In this document: positions 16,950-26,673 of the stretch, piece after piece
Position numbering within the stretch: position 1 is the first letter of the stretch
Layout of the letters: every line of letters begins with the position of its first letter
The notes under the pieces: generated by a model
What the model was told of the DNA's origin: nothing
The model's database searches: none
Seen by the model: only the letters and a program-made list of their open reading frames with translations
Source of the DNA: Burkholderia sp. PAMC 26561
Lineage (GTDB): Bacteria; Pseudomonadota; Gammaproteobacteria; Burkholderiales; Burkholderiaceae
Reading direction: 5' to 3'
Length of the DNA stretch: 64,000 nt
Assembly (NCBI RefSeq): GCF_001557535.2
Contig: NZ_CP014315.1
Span: 1,302,001 to 1,366,000 of the forward strand
Made by a program: the position numbers and the translations under genes

Positions 16950-18236
16950 TCAGCGCACGGTCGCCACGGTATGAAATGCCTGCAGGTCCGCCACCTTCCG
17001 GTCCGGGCGAATCCAGAGTGTCATGATCGCGCCCACCAGAAGAAAACCAATCGCGCCGGCAAAGGGCAAGGTCCAGCTTCCGGTGCTGTCGATGATCGCC
17101 CCGAACACGATCGGCGAAATGATGGTCGCAATCGCCGCGCCAAAATTAAGCATGCCGCTCGCAGTGCCCGCTTCTCGCGGTGCAACGTCCATTGGAACAG
17201 CCCAGATCGGACCGATCGTCAATTCGAGGAAAAAGAATGCTGCGCTCAGGCACAGCGTGATCGTCATGACATTGTGGCTGATGAGGACCGGCACGAAGAA
17301 CGCAAGGCCGCCAAGCAGGCTGACCGCAATCACGCCCTGCCGAGCCAACGTGATGCGGCCAGTGCGCTTGAGAATGAAGTCGCTGATTAGTCCGCCCGAT
17401 ACATCGCCCAGCACGCCGGCCAGAAACACGCCCGATGAATAGATAGCCGAGCTCTTGATGTCGAGGTGCTGCGACTGCATGAAGAAAATCGGCATCCAGC
17501 TGAAAAACAGCGTGTTCGACCAGACCATGCAGAAGTAGACGGCAATGGTCGGCCGCATGCGCTTGAGGATCGCCCACCAGGAAGCCCGTGCGTTGCCCTC
17601 GTGACGATCGGGAACATCGAGGAGCGGCAGGTCCGCGAGTTCATCGGCGGAAACGCCTTTGTGGCGCGCCGGATCGTCACGATAATAAAAGATCCAGACG
17701 AGAAGCCAGATCGCCGTGAGCACACCGACCACCACGAATGCCGCGCGCCACGAGTGCCAGGCAATCAGCGCGACCACGACGGGTGGCGCGACGGCGTTTC
17801 CCAGACGCGAAAACGAGTGAGTCAAGCCCTGCGCCATTCCGCGCTTCGGACTCGGAATCCAGTTGGCGATGGCACGGGCCTGCGCAGGCAACGCAGCGCC
17901 CTCGCCCACGCCCAGCAGTAGCCGTACCGCGCACAGAGAAGCCAGGCCGCCGACAAACCCCGTCAGCATGGTTGCCACGACCCAGATGCTGGCGCACGCA
18001 ATCAACGTGCGCCGCGCGCCGAACCGGTCAGCCATCCAGCCCCCGACGAGCTGGAAAATCGCGTAGGTGTAGCCGAATGCGGAAAACGCCACGCCGAGTG
18101 TCGTGTTGCTCAGGCCGAGTTCGGCCTTGATCGGACCGGCAGCGGCCGCGAGATTGACACGGTCGAGATAAATGATGAATGACATCGCGCAGAACATGAT
18201 GAGCATGTTCCGGCTGACGTGTGAACGCGTCCTCAA
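16950..18236 (-). CDS. MFS transporter (anion:cation symporter family)
   Basis: A 428-residue carrier with 12 predicted helices. FIIYLDRVNLAAAAGPIK in the first helix and the DRFGARRTL loop mark the ACS subfamily, whose members import hexuronates, tartrate, phthalate and related acids with protons. The start is TTG at 18236, set by AGGAGACAGCT at ideal spacing; the first ATG would cut the N-terminus. It is followed upstream by a LysR gene on the same strand, and belongs to the region's set of acid carriers. A CGGAC-4-GTCCG inverted repeat lies just upstream, at 18259-18272. Confidence 0.87.
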   Translation of the reverse strand: MRTRSHVSRNMLIMFCAMSFIIYLDRVNLAAAAGPIKAELGLSNTTLGVAFSAFGYTYAIFQLVGGWMADRFGARRTLIACASIWVVATMLTGFVGGLASLCAVRLLLGVGEGAALPAQARAIANWIPSPKRGMAQGLTHSFSRLGNAVAPPVVVALIAWHSWRAAFVVVGVLTAIWLLVWIFYYRDDPARHKGVSADELADLPLLDVPDRHEGNARASWWAILKRMRPTIAVYFCMVWSNTLFFSWMPIFFMQSQHLDIKSSAIYSSGVFLAGVLGDVSGGLISDFILKRTGRITLARQGVIAVSLLGGLAFFVPVLISHNVMTITLCLSAAFFFLELTIGPIWAVPMDVAPREAGTASGMLNFGAAIATIISPIVFGAIIDSTGSWTLPFAGAIGFLLVGAIMTLWIRPDRKVADLQAFHTVATVR

Positions 18237-18355
18237 AGCTGTCTCCTGATTTTTATAGCGGACGTCTGTCCGATTAACTCAACTCAGTTTCGACTATGCT
18301 TCCAACGCGCGTCAGGACGCTATCAACCTTTCGACGCATCAGCTTTCACGAATTG

Positions 18356-19267
18356 TCAACGCGGCGGCAGCGGCATGCCGGTAAGCGATGAAATGACGCT
18401 ATCGGCCGCGAGCGCCAGCGATTGTCTCGGCTGATGGCACAGGACGAAGCGGCGCGCGGCCCAGTCATCGGCTATCGGCAGGTGGTGAAAGTGCGGTGCG
18501 TTGGCTATCACTTTCGCCACGGCCTCGGGCATCAATCCAACCCCGATGCCGGCCGCGATCATCGCCGCCATGCTGTCGAAGCTGCCCACGCGAATGCGCA
18601 TCTTGAGCGGCTTCTCCGCGCGAGCGGCCAGGCGTCCCAGCGTGATCGTGACCGACGCCCCTTCCGTCAGGCCGATCAGTTCGTGCGCGAGCAGGCTGTC
18701 TATCGTGACAGCTTGGCCGTTTGCGGCATCGCGGGCGAGCGGGTGGTCTCCGAGCGTCACCACGCACAGGCGGTCATCGCGGTAATGGAGCGTTGGCATC
18801 GCCACCGATCCCACCGAGCTTTCGTACACGCCCAGATCCGCAACGCCGCGCTGCACGGCACGCACCACGCCTTCGCTGTTCATCTCCTGCAGGTCGATAT
18901 GGATATTCGCGTTGGCCGCATTGCATGCACGGATGTCATCGGGGAGAAATTGCAGTACAGCCGACGTGCACGCTGCAATCCGCACGATACCGCGGCCGCC
19001 GTGCAGGAATGCGGCGGCATCGTCCTGCATTCGTTCGACCGCGTGAAGCATGCTGCGCGCATGCGCGAGCATGGTGCGGCCAGCGTCGCTCAAGGCCATC
19101 CCGTGCGGAAGCCGGACAAAAAGTGCGAGGCCAAGCTGTTCCTCCAGGTCGCGAATTCTCCGCGATGCCGCCGCCGGCACGAGATGCAAGGACGCCGCAG
19201 CGCGCGTCACACCGCCAAGCTCGGCCGTGGAGACGAAGAGCCGCAGCGTGACGAGATCGAAACGCAT
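18356..19267 (-). CDS. LysR-family transcriptional regulator
   Basis: A regulator of about 303 residues. It starts MRFDLVTLRLFVSTAELGGV, with a winged helix over residues 1-60 (AAASRRIRDLEEQLG) and an effector-binding domain after residue 90. In-frame starts 84 and 90 bases upstream (19351, 19357) are possible, but neither has a good ribosome site and family alignment supports 19267. It lies between the ACS-family MFS gene and the pdxA-like gene, all on the minus strand, and probably senses the acid catabolised by this cluster. Confidence 0.85.
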   Translation of the reverse strand: MRFDLVTLRLFVSTAELGGVTRAAASLHLVPAAASRRIRDLEEQLGLALFVRLPHGMALSDAGRTMLAHARSMLHAVERMQDDAAAFLHGGRGIVRIAACTSAVLQFLPDDIRACNAANANIHIDLQEMNSEGVVRAVQRGVADLGVYESSVGSVAMPTLHYRDDRLCVVTLGDHPLARDAANGQAVTIDSLLAHELIGLTEGASVTITLGRLAARAEKPLKMRIRVGSFDSMAAMIAAGIGVGLMPEAVAKVIANAPHFHHLPIADDWAARRFVLCHQPRQSLALAADSVISSLTGMPLPPR

Positions 19268-19479
19268 TGCGCTCGTCGGTTGATGGAGCGCCGGGGATGC
19301 GGACCTGGATAATGAGGCGTGGGACCGGTCTTTGTTTGTTTGCGTAGGCATATGCACTGTAAGCCGTGTAAGGAACCGCCCGGCTCAAGTCGGACGGCCT
19401 GCACGGATAGTACGATGCCTTCACGCAAATCAGGCTGCGAACCGGCGTGCCGGCCGCGGCGGTTGACGGCGCTTGAGGC

Positions 19480-20517
19480 TCAGCGTCCGCGCGACTTGCG
19501 GCTGCCGAGTCCCATCCGGCATGCAAGGTTGAACGCGTTGCGCATGGCGGTTGTTTGCGCAATGCCCTTCCCCACAATGTCATAGGCCGTGCCATGCGCC
19601 GGCGTCGTCACCGGGATAGGCAACCCGCCCTGGACCGTCACGCCGATGTCGAAACCCAGCAGCTTGGTCGCAATCTGGCCCTGGTCGTGGTACATGGTCA
19701 CGATTCCGTCCAGTTGGCCGGCACGTGCGCGCAGGAAAATGGTATCGGCTGGAAACGGGCCTTCGGAGGCGAAGCCGTCCGCAAGCGCCAGCTTCATGCC
19801 CGGCTCGATGATCCTGCCCTCTTCGTCCCCGTAATTACCGTTGTCGCCATTGTGCGGGTTCAAGCCACATACGCCGATGCGCGGCGACTCGAAGCCGGCA
19901 TCCTGCAACGCCCGTGTCAGCATAGCAATCGCGCCCGCGACCTTTTGCGGGGTCAAAAGTCCCGATACCGCCGACAACGGCACGTGCGACGTCACGCGAG
20001 CGGTCCACAGCCGGTCGAGCACGTTGAATTCGCCGCATGTGCCTGTGTAATCGAGCTCCCTGGCAAACCAGCGCATCTCGTCTTCTTCCTGCATGCCGCC
20101 GCGCCGCATTGCGCCCTTGTTGAGCGGGCCGAAGCACAGCGCGTCAGCGTCGCCGTGCGTGACCAGGCGTGTGCCGACCCGCAGCGCCTCCAGAATGAAG
20201 GCCCCATTTTCCGCACCCGCGACGCCAGGTGCGAATGCCCCGCCCGCGCCCGGCCAGTCGACTATATCGAGCCAGTCGGACGCTTCCGGCACCGCCAGGC
20301 CCTTCGCCGACGCCGCAGCCTTGAGCGCGGCATCGTTGCCAATTAGCGTCACACGGGCGGTCTCGCGAATCGATGGGTCGGCGAGCATGCTTACGATGAT
20401 CTCGGGGCCAATGCCCGCCGGGTCGCCGATTGCAAGCGCAATGTGGGGAAGGCGCTGCGCGCCTGACGCTGCCCGGTGAACGTTGCCGGGGGTACTGGTT
20501 GTGCTGGTGGTTGACAT
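19480..20517 (-). CDS. pdxA: PdxA-family NAD-dependent dehydrogenase
   Basis: A 345-residue member of the 4-hydroxythreonine-4-phosphate dehydrogenase family, opening with LPHIALAIGDPAGIGPEI. It carries the metal and phosphate ligands of the family: MYHDQGQ and TPAHGTAYDIVGKG, plus GLNPHNGDNG. In pyridoxal phosphate synthesis PdxA works with PdxJ, but here the setting is a catabolic cluster. It is therefore more likely a paralogue, like those acting on 4-phospho-D-erythronate or D-threonate, or on cyclic diols. The DUF1537 kinase that usually makes the phosphorylated substrate is not in the window. ATG 20517 has AGGA upstream. Confidence 0.85.
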   Translation of the reverse strand: MSTTSTTSTPGNVHRAASGAQRLPHIALAIGDPAGIGPEIIVSMLADPSIRETARVTLIGNDAALKAAASAKGLAVPEASDWLDIVDWPGAGGAFAPGVAGAENGAFILEALRVGTRLVTHGDADALCFGPLNKGAMRRGGMQEEDEMRWFARELDYTGTCGEFNVLDRLWTARVTSHVPLSAVSGLLTPQKVAGAIAMLTRALQDAGFESPRIGVCGLNPHNGDNGNYGDEEGRIIEPGMKLALADGFASEGPFPADTIFLRARAGQLDGIVTMYHDQGQIATKLLGFDIGVTVQGGLPIPVTTPAHGTAYDIVGKGIAQTTAMRNAFNLACRMGLGSRKSRGR

Positions 20518-20665
20518 GCGCTTCGGTCCTGTTTGGAATCCGGAGTCGCAAGAGCACTCCGGCAGACGTTCACTATGCCGCGAGTATGCCGGGGCGACCA
20601 GCATCGAATCGCAGCAACAGGATTCGCGGATCGTGAACGCCCACTCGGCCGGCGTTCTTCATTTC

Positions 20666-21955
20666 TCAGGTCACCGCGTTGACCCGACGCCCACGTCCGC
20701 GCAGCACCACTGCAACCAGCAAGGCCCCGAGCACGAGGCCGCTTGCCACCACGAGCAGCGCAATATCGGTGCGTCCCGTCAGGTCCTTCAGATAGCCGAT
20801 CATGTACGGCGATGCAAAACCGGCCAGATTCCCGATTGCGTTGATCATCGCGATGCCTGCCGCCGCCGTGACACCGGCAAGGAACGCGGTCGGTACGCTC
20901 CAGAACAGCGCGGGAATCGACAACACGCCCATGTTTGCCAGACACAACGCGATCACGCCAAGTACCGGATCGTTCTGCCACGCCACGCAAAGCGCGAAGC
21001 CCGTCGCCGCCATGATGAAAGCCGCGATCAGATGCCATTTGCGTTCATTGTGGCGATCCGCGCTGTAGCCGAACGCCAGCATGCACACGATGGCGCAAAC
21101 GCCGGGAATCGCGGTGAGGATACCGATGGTCAGCGCGTCGGTCGTCCCCATTTTCTGTATCAGCGTGGGCATCCAGAAACTGATTGCATAGAGTCCCATG
21201 TTGTAGACGAAGTAAATGACAACGAGCGCCCATACCCGCGAATTCGTAAGCAGCGCGGAGAATCCATGGGCGAGCTTGTTGCTGTCCTCTTTCGCCATCA
21301 TGGCGCTCAGATAATTCTTCTCGTCACCGCGCAGCCAACTGACCCGGCGAATGTCCTCGCTCATGCGAAAGTAGATATAGATGCCAAGCAGGATGGTCGG
21401 AACGCCTTCGCAAAGGATCAGCCATTGCCAGCCGCGCATGCCACCGACCCCTGTCATAAACTTCAGGATGGACCCTGACAGCAGGCCGCCGATCACCCCG
21501 GACGAAGCAAGCGCGATGTAGAACGTGCCCCACGCGCGCCCCCGGCGTGCGGACGGATACCATTGCGCCATGGTGTAGATCGCGCCGGGAATAAAACCCG
21601 CTTCGGCCAGTCCCAGAAGAAAACGCATGATATAGAACTGCATCGGTGTACGAATGAAAATCGTGGCGCACGAAAGCAGGCCCCATGAAATCATGATGCG
21701 CGAGATCCATCGGCGGGCGCCTACCTTGTGCAGGATCACATTGCTCGGCACTTCGAGCAGGAAGTAGCCAAGAAAGAAAATGCCGGCGCCGAAACCGTAG
21801 ACGGCATCGCTGAACTGCAAATCGCTCGCCATCTGCAGCTTCGCGAAACCCACGTTGACGCGGTTCAGATAGGAAAAGAAAAACCCGAGCATCAGCACTG
21901 GCAAGACGTGCAGCGAAACTTTCTTGAACAGATGGTTTTCGTCGACTGTGGTCAC
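20666..21955 (-). CDS. MFS transporter (anion:cation symporter family)
   Basis: A 429-residue, 12-helix carrier. It has SYLNRVNVGFAKLQM in helix 1 and KVGARRWISRIM in the loop 2-3 region, typical of the phthalate/tartrate branch of the ACS family. GTG 21955 follows AGGAGACCGCC. The gene is 45 bases from the end of the first amidohydrolase gene and is likely in one transcript with it. The product would import the acid or lactone that the neighbouring enzymes degrade. Confidence 0.87.
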   Translation of the reverse strand: MTTVDENHLFKKVSLHVLPVLMLGFFFSYLNRVNVGFAKLQMASDLQFSDAVYGFGAGIFFLGYFLLEVPSNVILHKVGARRWISRIMISWGLLSCATIFIRTPMQFYIMRFLLGLAEAGFIPGAIYTMAQWYPSARRGRAWGTFYIALASSGVIGGLLSGSILKFMTGVGGMRGWQWLILCEGVPTILLGIYIYFRMSEDIRRVSWLRGDEKNYLSAMMAKEDSNKLAHGFSALLTNSRVWALVVIYFVYNMGLYAISFWMPTLIQKMGTTDALTIGILTAIPGVCAIVCMLAFGYSADRHNERKWHLIAAFIMAATGFALCVAWQNDPVLGVIALCLANMGVLSIPALFWSVPTAFLAGVTAAAGIAMINAIGNLAGFASPYMIGYLKDLTGRTDIALLVVASGLVLGALLVAVVLRGRGRRVNAVT

Positions 21956-22000
21956 GGCGGTCTCCTGAATACGTTTGTCTATTTGAATTTGTGCGCAGCG

Positions 22001-22930
22001 TCAGGTCACACGATAAAACTGCTGCGCCGTGCCCGCGAACAATCGCCGCAAGTCGGTTTCGGTGGCGTGTGGCAGCGCGCCGATGACATCGGCCACGATC
22101 TGCGTGAAGGTAGCGGACAGGTTGCCGACAGGCAGGTTGCTGGCAAACATGCATCGCTCGTAACCGAACAGGTCCACGGCTTCGCCGATCACACGGCGGT
22201 TGCTCGCGCTGTCCCATGTGCCATTGGGCAGGCCGAGTTCCGATACTTTCAGGAAGACGTTTGGACAGGAAGCCAGCGCCTGCACGCCACGCCGCCAGAT
22301 CGCAAGCCCTGCATCCGAGCGGTCCAGCGGTAAGCCGAGATGATTGGTCACGATGGGCGTATTCGGGAACGCACGCGCGACCTCGGCGGCTTCTTCCAGG
22401 TGCCAGTACGGGACCCGCAAGTCCCACGAAAAACCGAATTTTTCGAGCAATGCCAGGCCGCGTAGCCACGCGTCGTCCTGCATGGTGCCCGGCTGGCCGC
22501 GCACCGATTCCCCCGGTCCCGACGAGATCTCCGGCTTCGAGCGAACGCCCCTGGCGAGCGGGCTTTTTGCATGTCCTTCGAGCACGGCCTCGCAGTCCGG
22601 CTGCACGAAAAATACATGGCCCACGATCGCGCTCGGCAAACCGGTTGCCGCATTGAGCCTGGTGAGGAATTCAGTCTCGATCACCTGTTCGCGGCGCGAG
22701 CGTTCCGCTTCCACATGAACGGTGCCGATGACATCGAAACCGGCCGTCGCCGCAAGGTATTCGGGCGGCAGGAAGTTCTTGCACATCCGCCGGTAATCGC
22801 CGAGGAAAAAGGACGTGTCGTATTCGTCGGTAAGCCACGGGAACGTGCCGTCGGAGAGGTCCCAGAAATGATGATGGGCATCGAAGATGGGAAGGTCGAA
22901 GCCCAGTTCGTTGTGCGGCTGCGAGGTCAT
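22001..22930 (-). CDS. Amidohydrolase-family lactonase-like protein (copy 1)
   Basis: A 309-residue TIM-barrel hydrolase of the COG3618 type (L-fuconolactonase and 2-pyrone-4,6-dicarboxylate lactonase relatives). The N-terminal HxH-like motif reads FDAHHHFWD; further down are VTNHLGLPLD and RCMFASNLPVG. In LigI-type enzymes the last motif carries a catalytic aspartate (GSDWP); asparagine stands there in this copy. It is clearly paralogous to the neighbouring gene and overlaps it by four bases. Likely role: opening a sugar-acid or pyrone lactone in the cytoplasm; substrate not known. Confidence 0.82.
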   Translation of the reverse strand: MTSQPHNELGFDLPIFDAHHHFWDLSDGTFPWLTDEYDTSFFLGDYRRMCKNFLPPEYLAATAGFDVIGTVHVEAERSRREQVIETEFLTRLNAATGLPSAIVGHVFFVQPDCEAVLEGHAKSPLARGVRSKPEISSGPGESVRGQPGTMQDDAWLRGLALLEKFGFSWDLRVPYWHLEEAAEVARAFPNTPIVTNHLGLPLDRSDAGLAIWRRGVQALASCPNVFLKVSELGLPNGTWDSASNRRVIGEAVDLFGYERCMFASNLPVGNLSATFTQIVADVIGALPHATETDLRRLFAGTAQQFYRVT

Positions 22931-23865
22931 GAGGCGTTCCTTGTTTTCGGTTCCGTCAGACCGCTCGGGCGATACACCCGCGCGGCGGTACCGTGGAAAA
23001 ATGCACGTTGCTCCGACGGCGGCCAGCCACGTACGAGCTGTTTGAAGCCGCCGATAAGCATGTCGAGCGAACCAAAGAGTTCATCGACGGGAAAGTTACT
23101 GCCGAACATCAGGCGATCGGCACCGAAGGTCCGGTTGAGCGTGTGCAGCACCGGCTCGTTCGCTTCAACACTCCACGGCTTGCCCGCCTGGCCAAGCCCG
23201 GACACCTTCACCACGACGTTGGGACAGTTCGCGAGTGCTTCGAGTGCGCTGCTCCAGCCCGCGAGCGTGGCGCTCGATCGGTCGCCCGGCACGCCGGCGT
23301 GATTCACGATCAGCAGCGTATCCGGGAAATCCCCGGCAAGCCTTGCAGCTTCGGCGAGTTGACGCCACGGCGCCTGCAGATCGAAATGCAGGCCGTGCCG
23401 CGCGAGCTGACTGTAACCGTCGCGCCATCTGGTATTGGACATCAGCGTGCGGCCCGATGCATCGGGGTCACCCGGCTTGTGGCGCACGCTGCGCACGAGC
23501 GCGAAGCGCGCCTGTCCGGCGAGCAGCGATTGAATGTTGTCGTGGTCGAGCCACGCCTGGGCGACCATCGCGTTCGGGCGGCCGGTTGTCGCAGCAAGCT
23601 GCGAGACATAGGCCGTCTCGCCGAGCGGATCGTCGGGCGTCCACTCAGCTTCGACATAGACGCTGCCGATGACATCGTGACCGGCGGCATCGCGCAGATA
23701 ATCGGCCGGCAGATAGTCATGCTTGATCCGCGAATAATCGCCGTAGCGATGCGGCACGAGCGTGTCGGGCGCAAGCCACGGGTAATGATTTGCGCCGAGG
23801 TCCCAAAAGTGCTGGTGCGCATCGATTATCGGACCGTCGTAAAGCGTATGCAGATGCGTGCTCAT
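22927..23865 (-). CDS. Amidohydrolase-family lactonase-like protein (copy 2)
   Basis: A 312-residue paralogue of the adjacent amidohydrolase, with IIDAHQHFWDLG at the N-terminus, LIVNHAGVPGDRS, and RLMFGSNFPVDEL near the end. The two share their overall plan and most glycine and histidine positions. Its start overlaps the MFS stop and its stop overlaps copy 1, so MFS, copy 2 and copy 1 are translated as a coupled set. GGGAGGG precedes the ATG. Two lactonases in a row could mean two lactone forms of the same acid, or a relay; this is inference. Confidence 0.82.
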   Translation of the reverse strand: MSTHLHTLYDGPIIDAHQHFWDLGANHYPWLAPDTLVPHRYGDYSRIKHDYLPADYLRDAAGHDVIGSVYVEAEWTPDDPLGETAYVSQLAATTGRPNAMVAQAWLDHDNIQSLLAGQARFALVRSVRHKPGDPDASGRTLMSNTRWRDGYSQLARHGLHFDLQAPWRQLAEAARLAGDFPDTLLIVNHAGVPGDRSSATLAGWSSALEALANCPNVVVKVSGLGQAGKPWSVEANEPVLHTLNRTFGADRLMFGSNFPVDELFGSLDMLIGGFKQLVRGWPPSEQRAFFHGTAARVYRPSGLTEPKTRNAS

Positions 23866-25163
23866 GCCTGCCCTCCCGGCGCTTTCTGACCGAAGTCGAT
23901 CAGCAGCGACCCGATCAGATAGGTAAGCGCGGCCGCAGCAAAGAACAGGATGACCGCGTTGTAGCCGCCGGTCATGTCGACCAGCATGCCGACTGCAATC
24001 GGTACGATGATCGCACCGCCCGTTCCGGCGAAGTTCATCACGCCGCCGACCAGTCCGACCTGTTCCTGAGGCGCGAGCATGGCGGGAATCAGCCAGTACA
24101 GCCCGCCCCAGAGATGGAAAAATACGCCTAACGCCAGGACGGCAACGGCGAGGCGGATATCATCGACGAACGGCAGCGCGAGCAGGCACACGAGCGACAT
24201 GCCGCCGGACATTCCGAACAGGATCTTGAACGCGGTGCCGCGCGCAAAACGCTTTTGCAGCCAGTCGGCCGTCATGCCCGACAACACCTCTCCAATCGCG
24301 CCCGCGAGGAAGATCAGGAAAGTTGCAAAACCCATGCTGCGGATATCGAGCCCGCGTCCCACGGACAGATAGTTCGGCCCCCACGTGACGAGACCGAAAA
24401 ATACCATCGCCCAGCCGATGCGCCCGACGACCATCGCGGCTATCGTGCCGCGCGAAAGCGGCGCTTTTTTCGCACGTGGCGTTTCCCCGGCGGCGACTTT
24501 CTGGGCGCGGATGTGCTCTTTTTCGACGGCGTCGATATGCGGATGTTGCTCGGGTGTATCGCGCAGCAACCGGTACACGATCAGTCCCAGCCCCACCGTC
24601 ACCACCCCGACGATGATGAACGCCGAGCGCCACGATCCCGACAGCGAGATCAGCGCGCTAATTGCGAGACCGCCGATGGCGGAGCCAAGTGGCGCGCCGC
24701 TGTCGATCAGCGTGACGCCGCGCGCGCGTTCGGCCGGCGGCAGCCACGACGCCGTGAGCTTGGTAGCAGCCGGCATGTAGGGCGCTTCGAACACGCCGAG
24801 CCCGATACGCGTCAACAGCAAGGTCACGCCGTTGACGGCGAAGCCGGCAAGACACTGAAAGCCGCCCCAAAGTGCGGCTGAGATGCCGATCATGCGGCGC
24901 GCGCCGTACCGGTCGGCGGCCCATCCGGCTGGAATCTGGAAGGTGCTGTAGGTCCAGAAGAACGCGGAGAGAATCAGGCCCTGCATGGTCGCGCTGAGAT
25001 GGAACTCATGCACGATGGAAGGCATGCCCACCGACAACGACATCCGGTCGATGCAGTTCACCGTGTACAGCACGAACAGCAGCAGGACCATGCGCCAGCG
25101 CGTGGTAGCGAGGAGCGTCCGGATCGAGTGCCGGGCGCCGGTTACGTGTATGTCGGTCTGCAT
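23862..25163 (-). CDS. MFS transporter (ACS-like)
   Basis: A 433-residue, 12-helix carrier with TVNCIDRMSLSVGMPSI in helix 1 and DRYGARRMIG in the first conserved loop. AAGGAAGAGAC precedes ATG 25163. It is the first of the coupled set with the two amidohydrolases and one of three similar carriers in 8 kb. This suggests import of several related acids or lactones. Its C-terminal end overlaps the start of amidohydrolase copy 2. Confidence 0.86.
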   Translation of the reverse strand: MQTDIHVTGARHSIRTLLATTRWRMVLLLFVLYTVNCIDRMSLSVGMPSIVHEFHLSATMQGLILSAFFWTYSTFQIPAGWAADRYGARRMIGISAALWGGFQCLAGFAVNGVTLLLTRIGLGVFEAPYMPAATKLTASWLPPAERARGVTLIDSGAPLGSAIGGLAISALISLSGSWRSAFIIVGVVTVGLGLIVYRLLRDTPEQHPHIDAVEKEHIRAQKVAAGETPRAKKAPLSRGTIAAMVVGRIGWAMVFFGLVTWGPNYLSVGRGLDIRSMGFATFLIFLAGAIGEVLSGMTADWLQKRFARGTAFKILFGMSGGMSLVCLLALPFVDDIRLAVAVLALGVFFHLWGGLYWLIPAMLAPQEQVGLVGGVMNFAGTGGAIIVPIAVGMLVDMTGGYNAVILFFAAAALTYLIGSLLIDFGQKAPGGQA

Positions 25164-25255
25164 GTCTCTTCCTTGTTGATATAAGAACCGCTTTATTTGC
25201 TACCGGTTCGCGCTGAAGGCCGTTCGCAATGCGGCGAGCGATTCGATGACCGTCC

Positions 25256-26623
25256 TTACAGCGACGGATTGCGCTGCCACGCGTCGTACAGCGCCGAGCC
25301 CTGCAGATCGAGCGCATCGAGCGGCACGAGGGTGCCCTTCGCAATATCCGCCATCAGGCGCTTGTTCGCCGCGAGATAGAACGGTGCGGCGTTGCCGGCC
25401 TTCGCCTGGTCGATCAGAAGCGCGTCGGCGCCATCGATCGTATGGTGATGGCCCCCCATGCTGAGCGTCTCTCCTGCCTTGAAATCGCGGCTCGTGCGCG
25501 CAACCATGCGGGCATGCGGCAACTGCTTGCTGCTGCCGGTCGGCCGGCCGGTCAGCACCGCGGAAAAGAGGCTTGCCGGCGTTTCGAGACCCATCAGGTG
25601 ATACGGCAAGTAGATGCACGCATACCCGCCGTTCTTGTTGACCAGATGTCCTTTCTGGCGCAGCAGCTCCCAGGTTTCGTCGTCCTTGCACCGGACGACG
25701 ACGAACACGCCGCCGCCGAAGCTGACGTCGTCGGGCCGGCGCAGACAGTTGAAGACATCGACCACGCCCGTGCGCTCCAGAATGCCGCCGTCTTCCTTCG
25801 GCACGAAGATGTCCGCAAGTTCGGTCAGGCGTGCGAGCGGATAGTTGAGCGCATCGGCGGCGGGAAGAAGGCCCGTGGAATTGGCGACCACGTTGAGCTC
25901 GCAGTAATCCGGCGTCGCGCTCTGGGGCAACATGGCGAGCGCCTTGCTGCGCGCCGCGAGCGTGGCGGGAATGTCGTCGCCCAGTGTCCAGCATGAAGCG
26001 AGCGACGCCGCGTGACGCTGATCCAGATACCCGATGCTCTTTTCATCGGGATCGTAGATGAAGTCGTATTCGCTTGATTTTCCCGCTGCAACGACCTCGA
26101 AACCAAGCACGCGCGCCCAGGTGACGAGGCCAATCAGGTTGCTCGGCTGGTCGCCGTCAGGCGTCGTGTAGACCACATTGTTGTCGAGCGCCAGCTGGTT
26201 CAGATACGGTCCTGCGACCGAATCGGTTTCCTTGGTCGCCATCGCGACATGCACGCCCCGTCTGAGCGCCGCCTGCGCAATCTTGATGCTGACTTCCGGC
26301 TGGCCGGTTGCTTCAACGACGATATCGAGCGCTATGTCATCGAGCAACGCATGGTCGCCCACCAGCGCAATGCGGCCGGCTTCGCGAGCAGCGCGGACAT
26401 CGGCTGCGTTGTTGCAGACCTTCGCGGCGTCGGCAGCAAAGCCAAGCGATGCCAGCGTGGCGAGCGTGCCGTCCAGGTCGAGGTCGCAGAGCGCCGCGAT
26501 TTCGAGTGCAGGCAACGCACGGCATTGCACCAGCAGCGAACGGCCGAAACCGCCTTTCGGGCCGACCAGCGCCATGCGGATGGTCTTCGTGGCGAGATCG
26601 GCAAAGAGGTGTTCGTAGTTCAT
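25256..26623 (-). CDS. Homoserine dehydrogenase-like oxidoreductase with SAF-type domain
   Basis: A 455-residue protein. Residues 15-170 form a Rossmann NAD(P) domain (MALVGPKGGFGRSLLVQC, then VVEATGQPEVS, as in homoserine dehydrogenase). The middle is an oxidoreductase-type domain with YTTPDGDQPSNLI, and residues about 375-440 form an SAF-like domain (FKAGETLSMGG). ATG 26623 is used, although the frame stays open far upstream by chance. The SAF part resembles antifreeze/FlgA/sugar-acid dehydratase domains, so a polyhydroxy acid is a likely substrate. Its place between the lactonases and the GntP permease supports a sugar-acid pathway. Exact reaction unknown. Confidence 0.75.
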   Translation of the reverse strand: MNYEHLFADLATKTIRMALVGPKGGFGRSLLVQCRALPALEIAALCDLDLDGTLATLASLGFAADAAKVCNNAADVRAAREAGRIALVGDHALLDDIALDIVVEATGQPEVSIKIAQAALRRGVHVAMATKETDSVAGPYLNQLALDNNVVYTTPDGDQPSNLIGLVTWARVLGFEVVAAGKSSEYDFIYDPDEKSIGYLDQRHAASLASCWTLGDDIPATLAARSKALAMLPQSATPDYCELNVVANSTGLLPAADALNYPLARLTELADIFVPKEDGGILERTGVVDVFNCLRRPDDVSFGGGVFVVVRCKDDETWELLRQKGHLVNKNGGYACIYLPYHLMGLETPASLFSAVLTGRPTGSSKQLPHARMVARTSRDFKAGETLSMGGHHHTIDGADALLIDQAKAGNAAPFYLAANKRLMADIAKGTLVPLDALDLQGSALYDAWQRNPSL

Positions 26624-26673
26624 CGTGGGGCCTTGTGAGGTGTTGAAGGTAGTGGAATTAAAGTACTGCGCTG

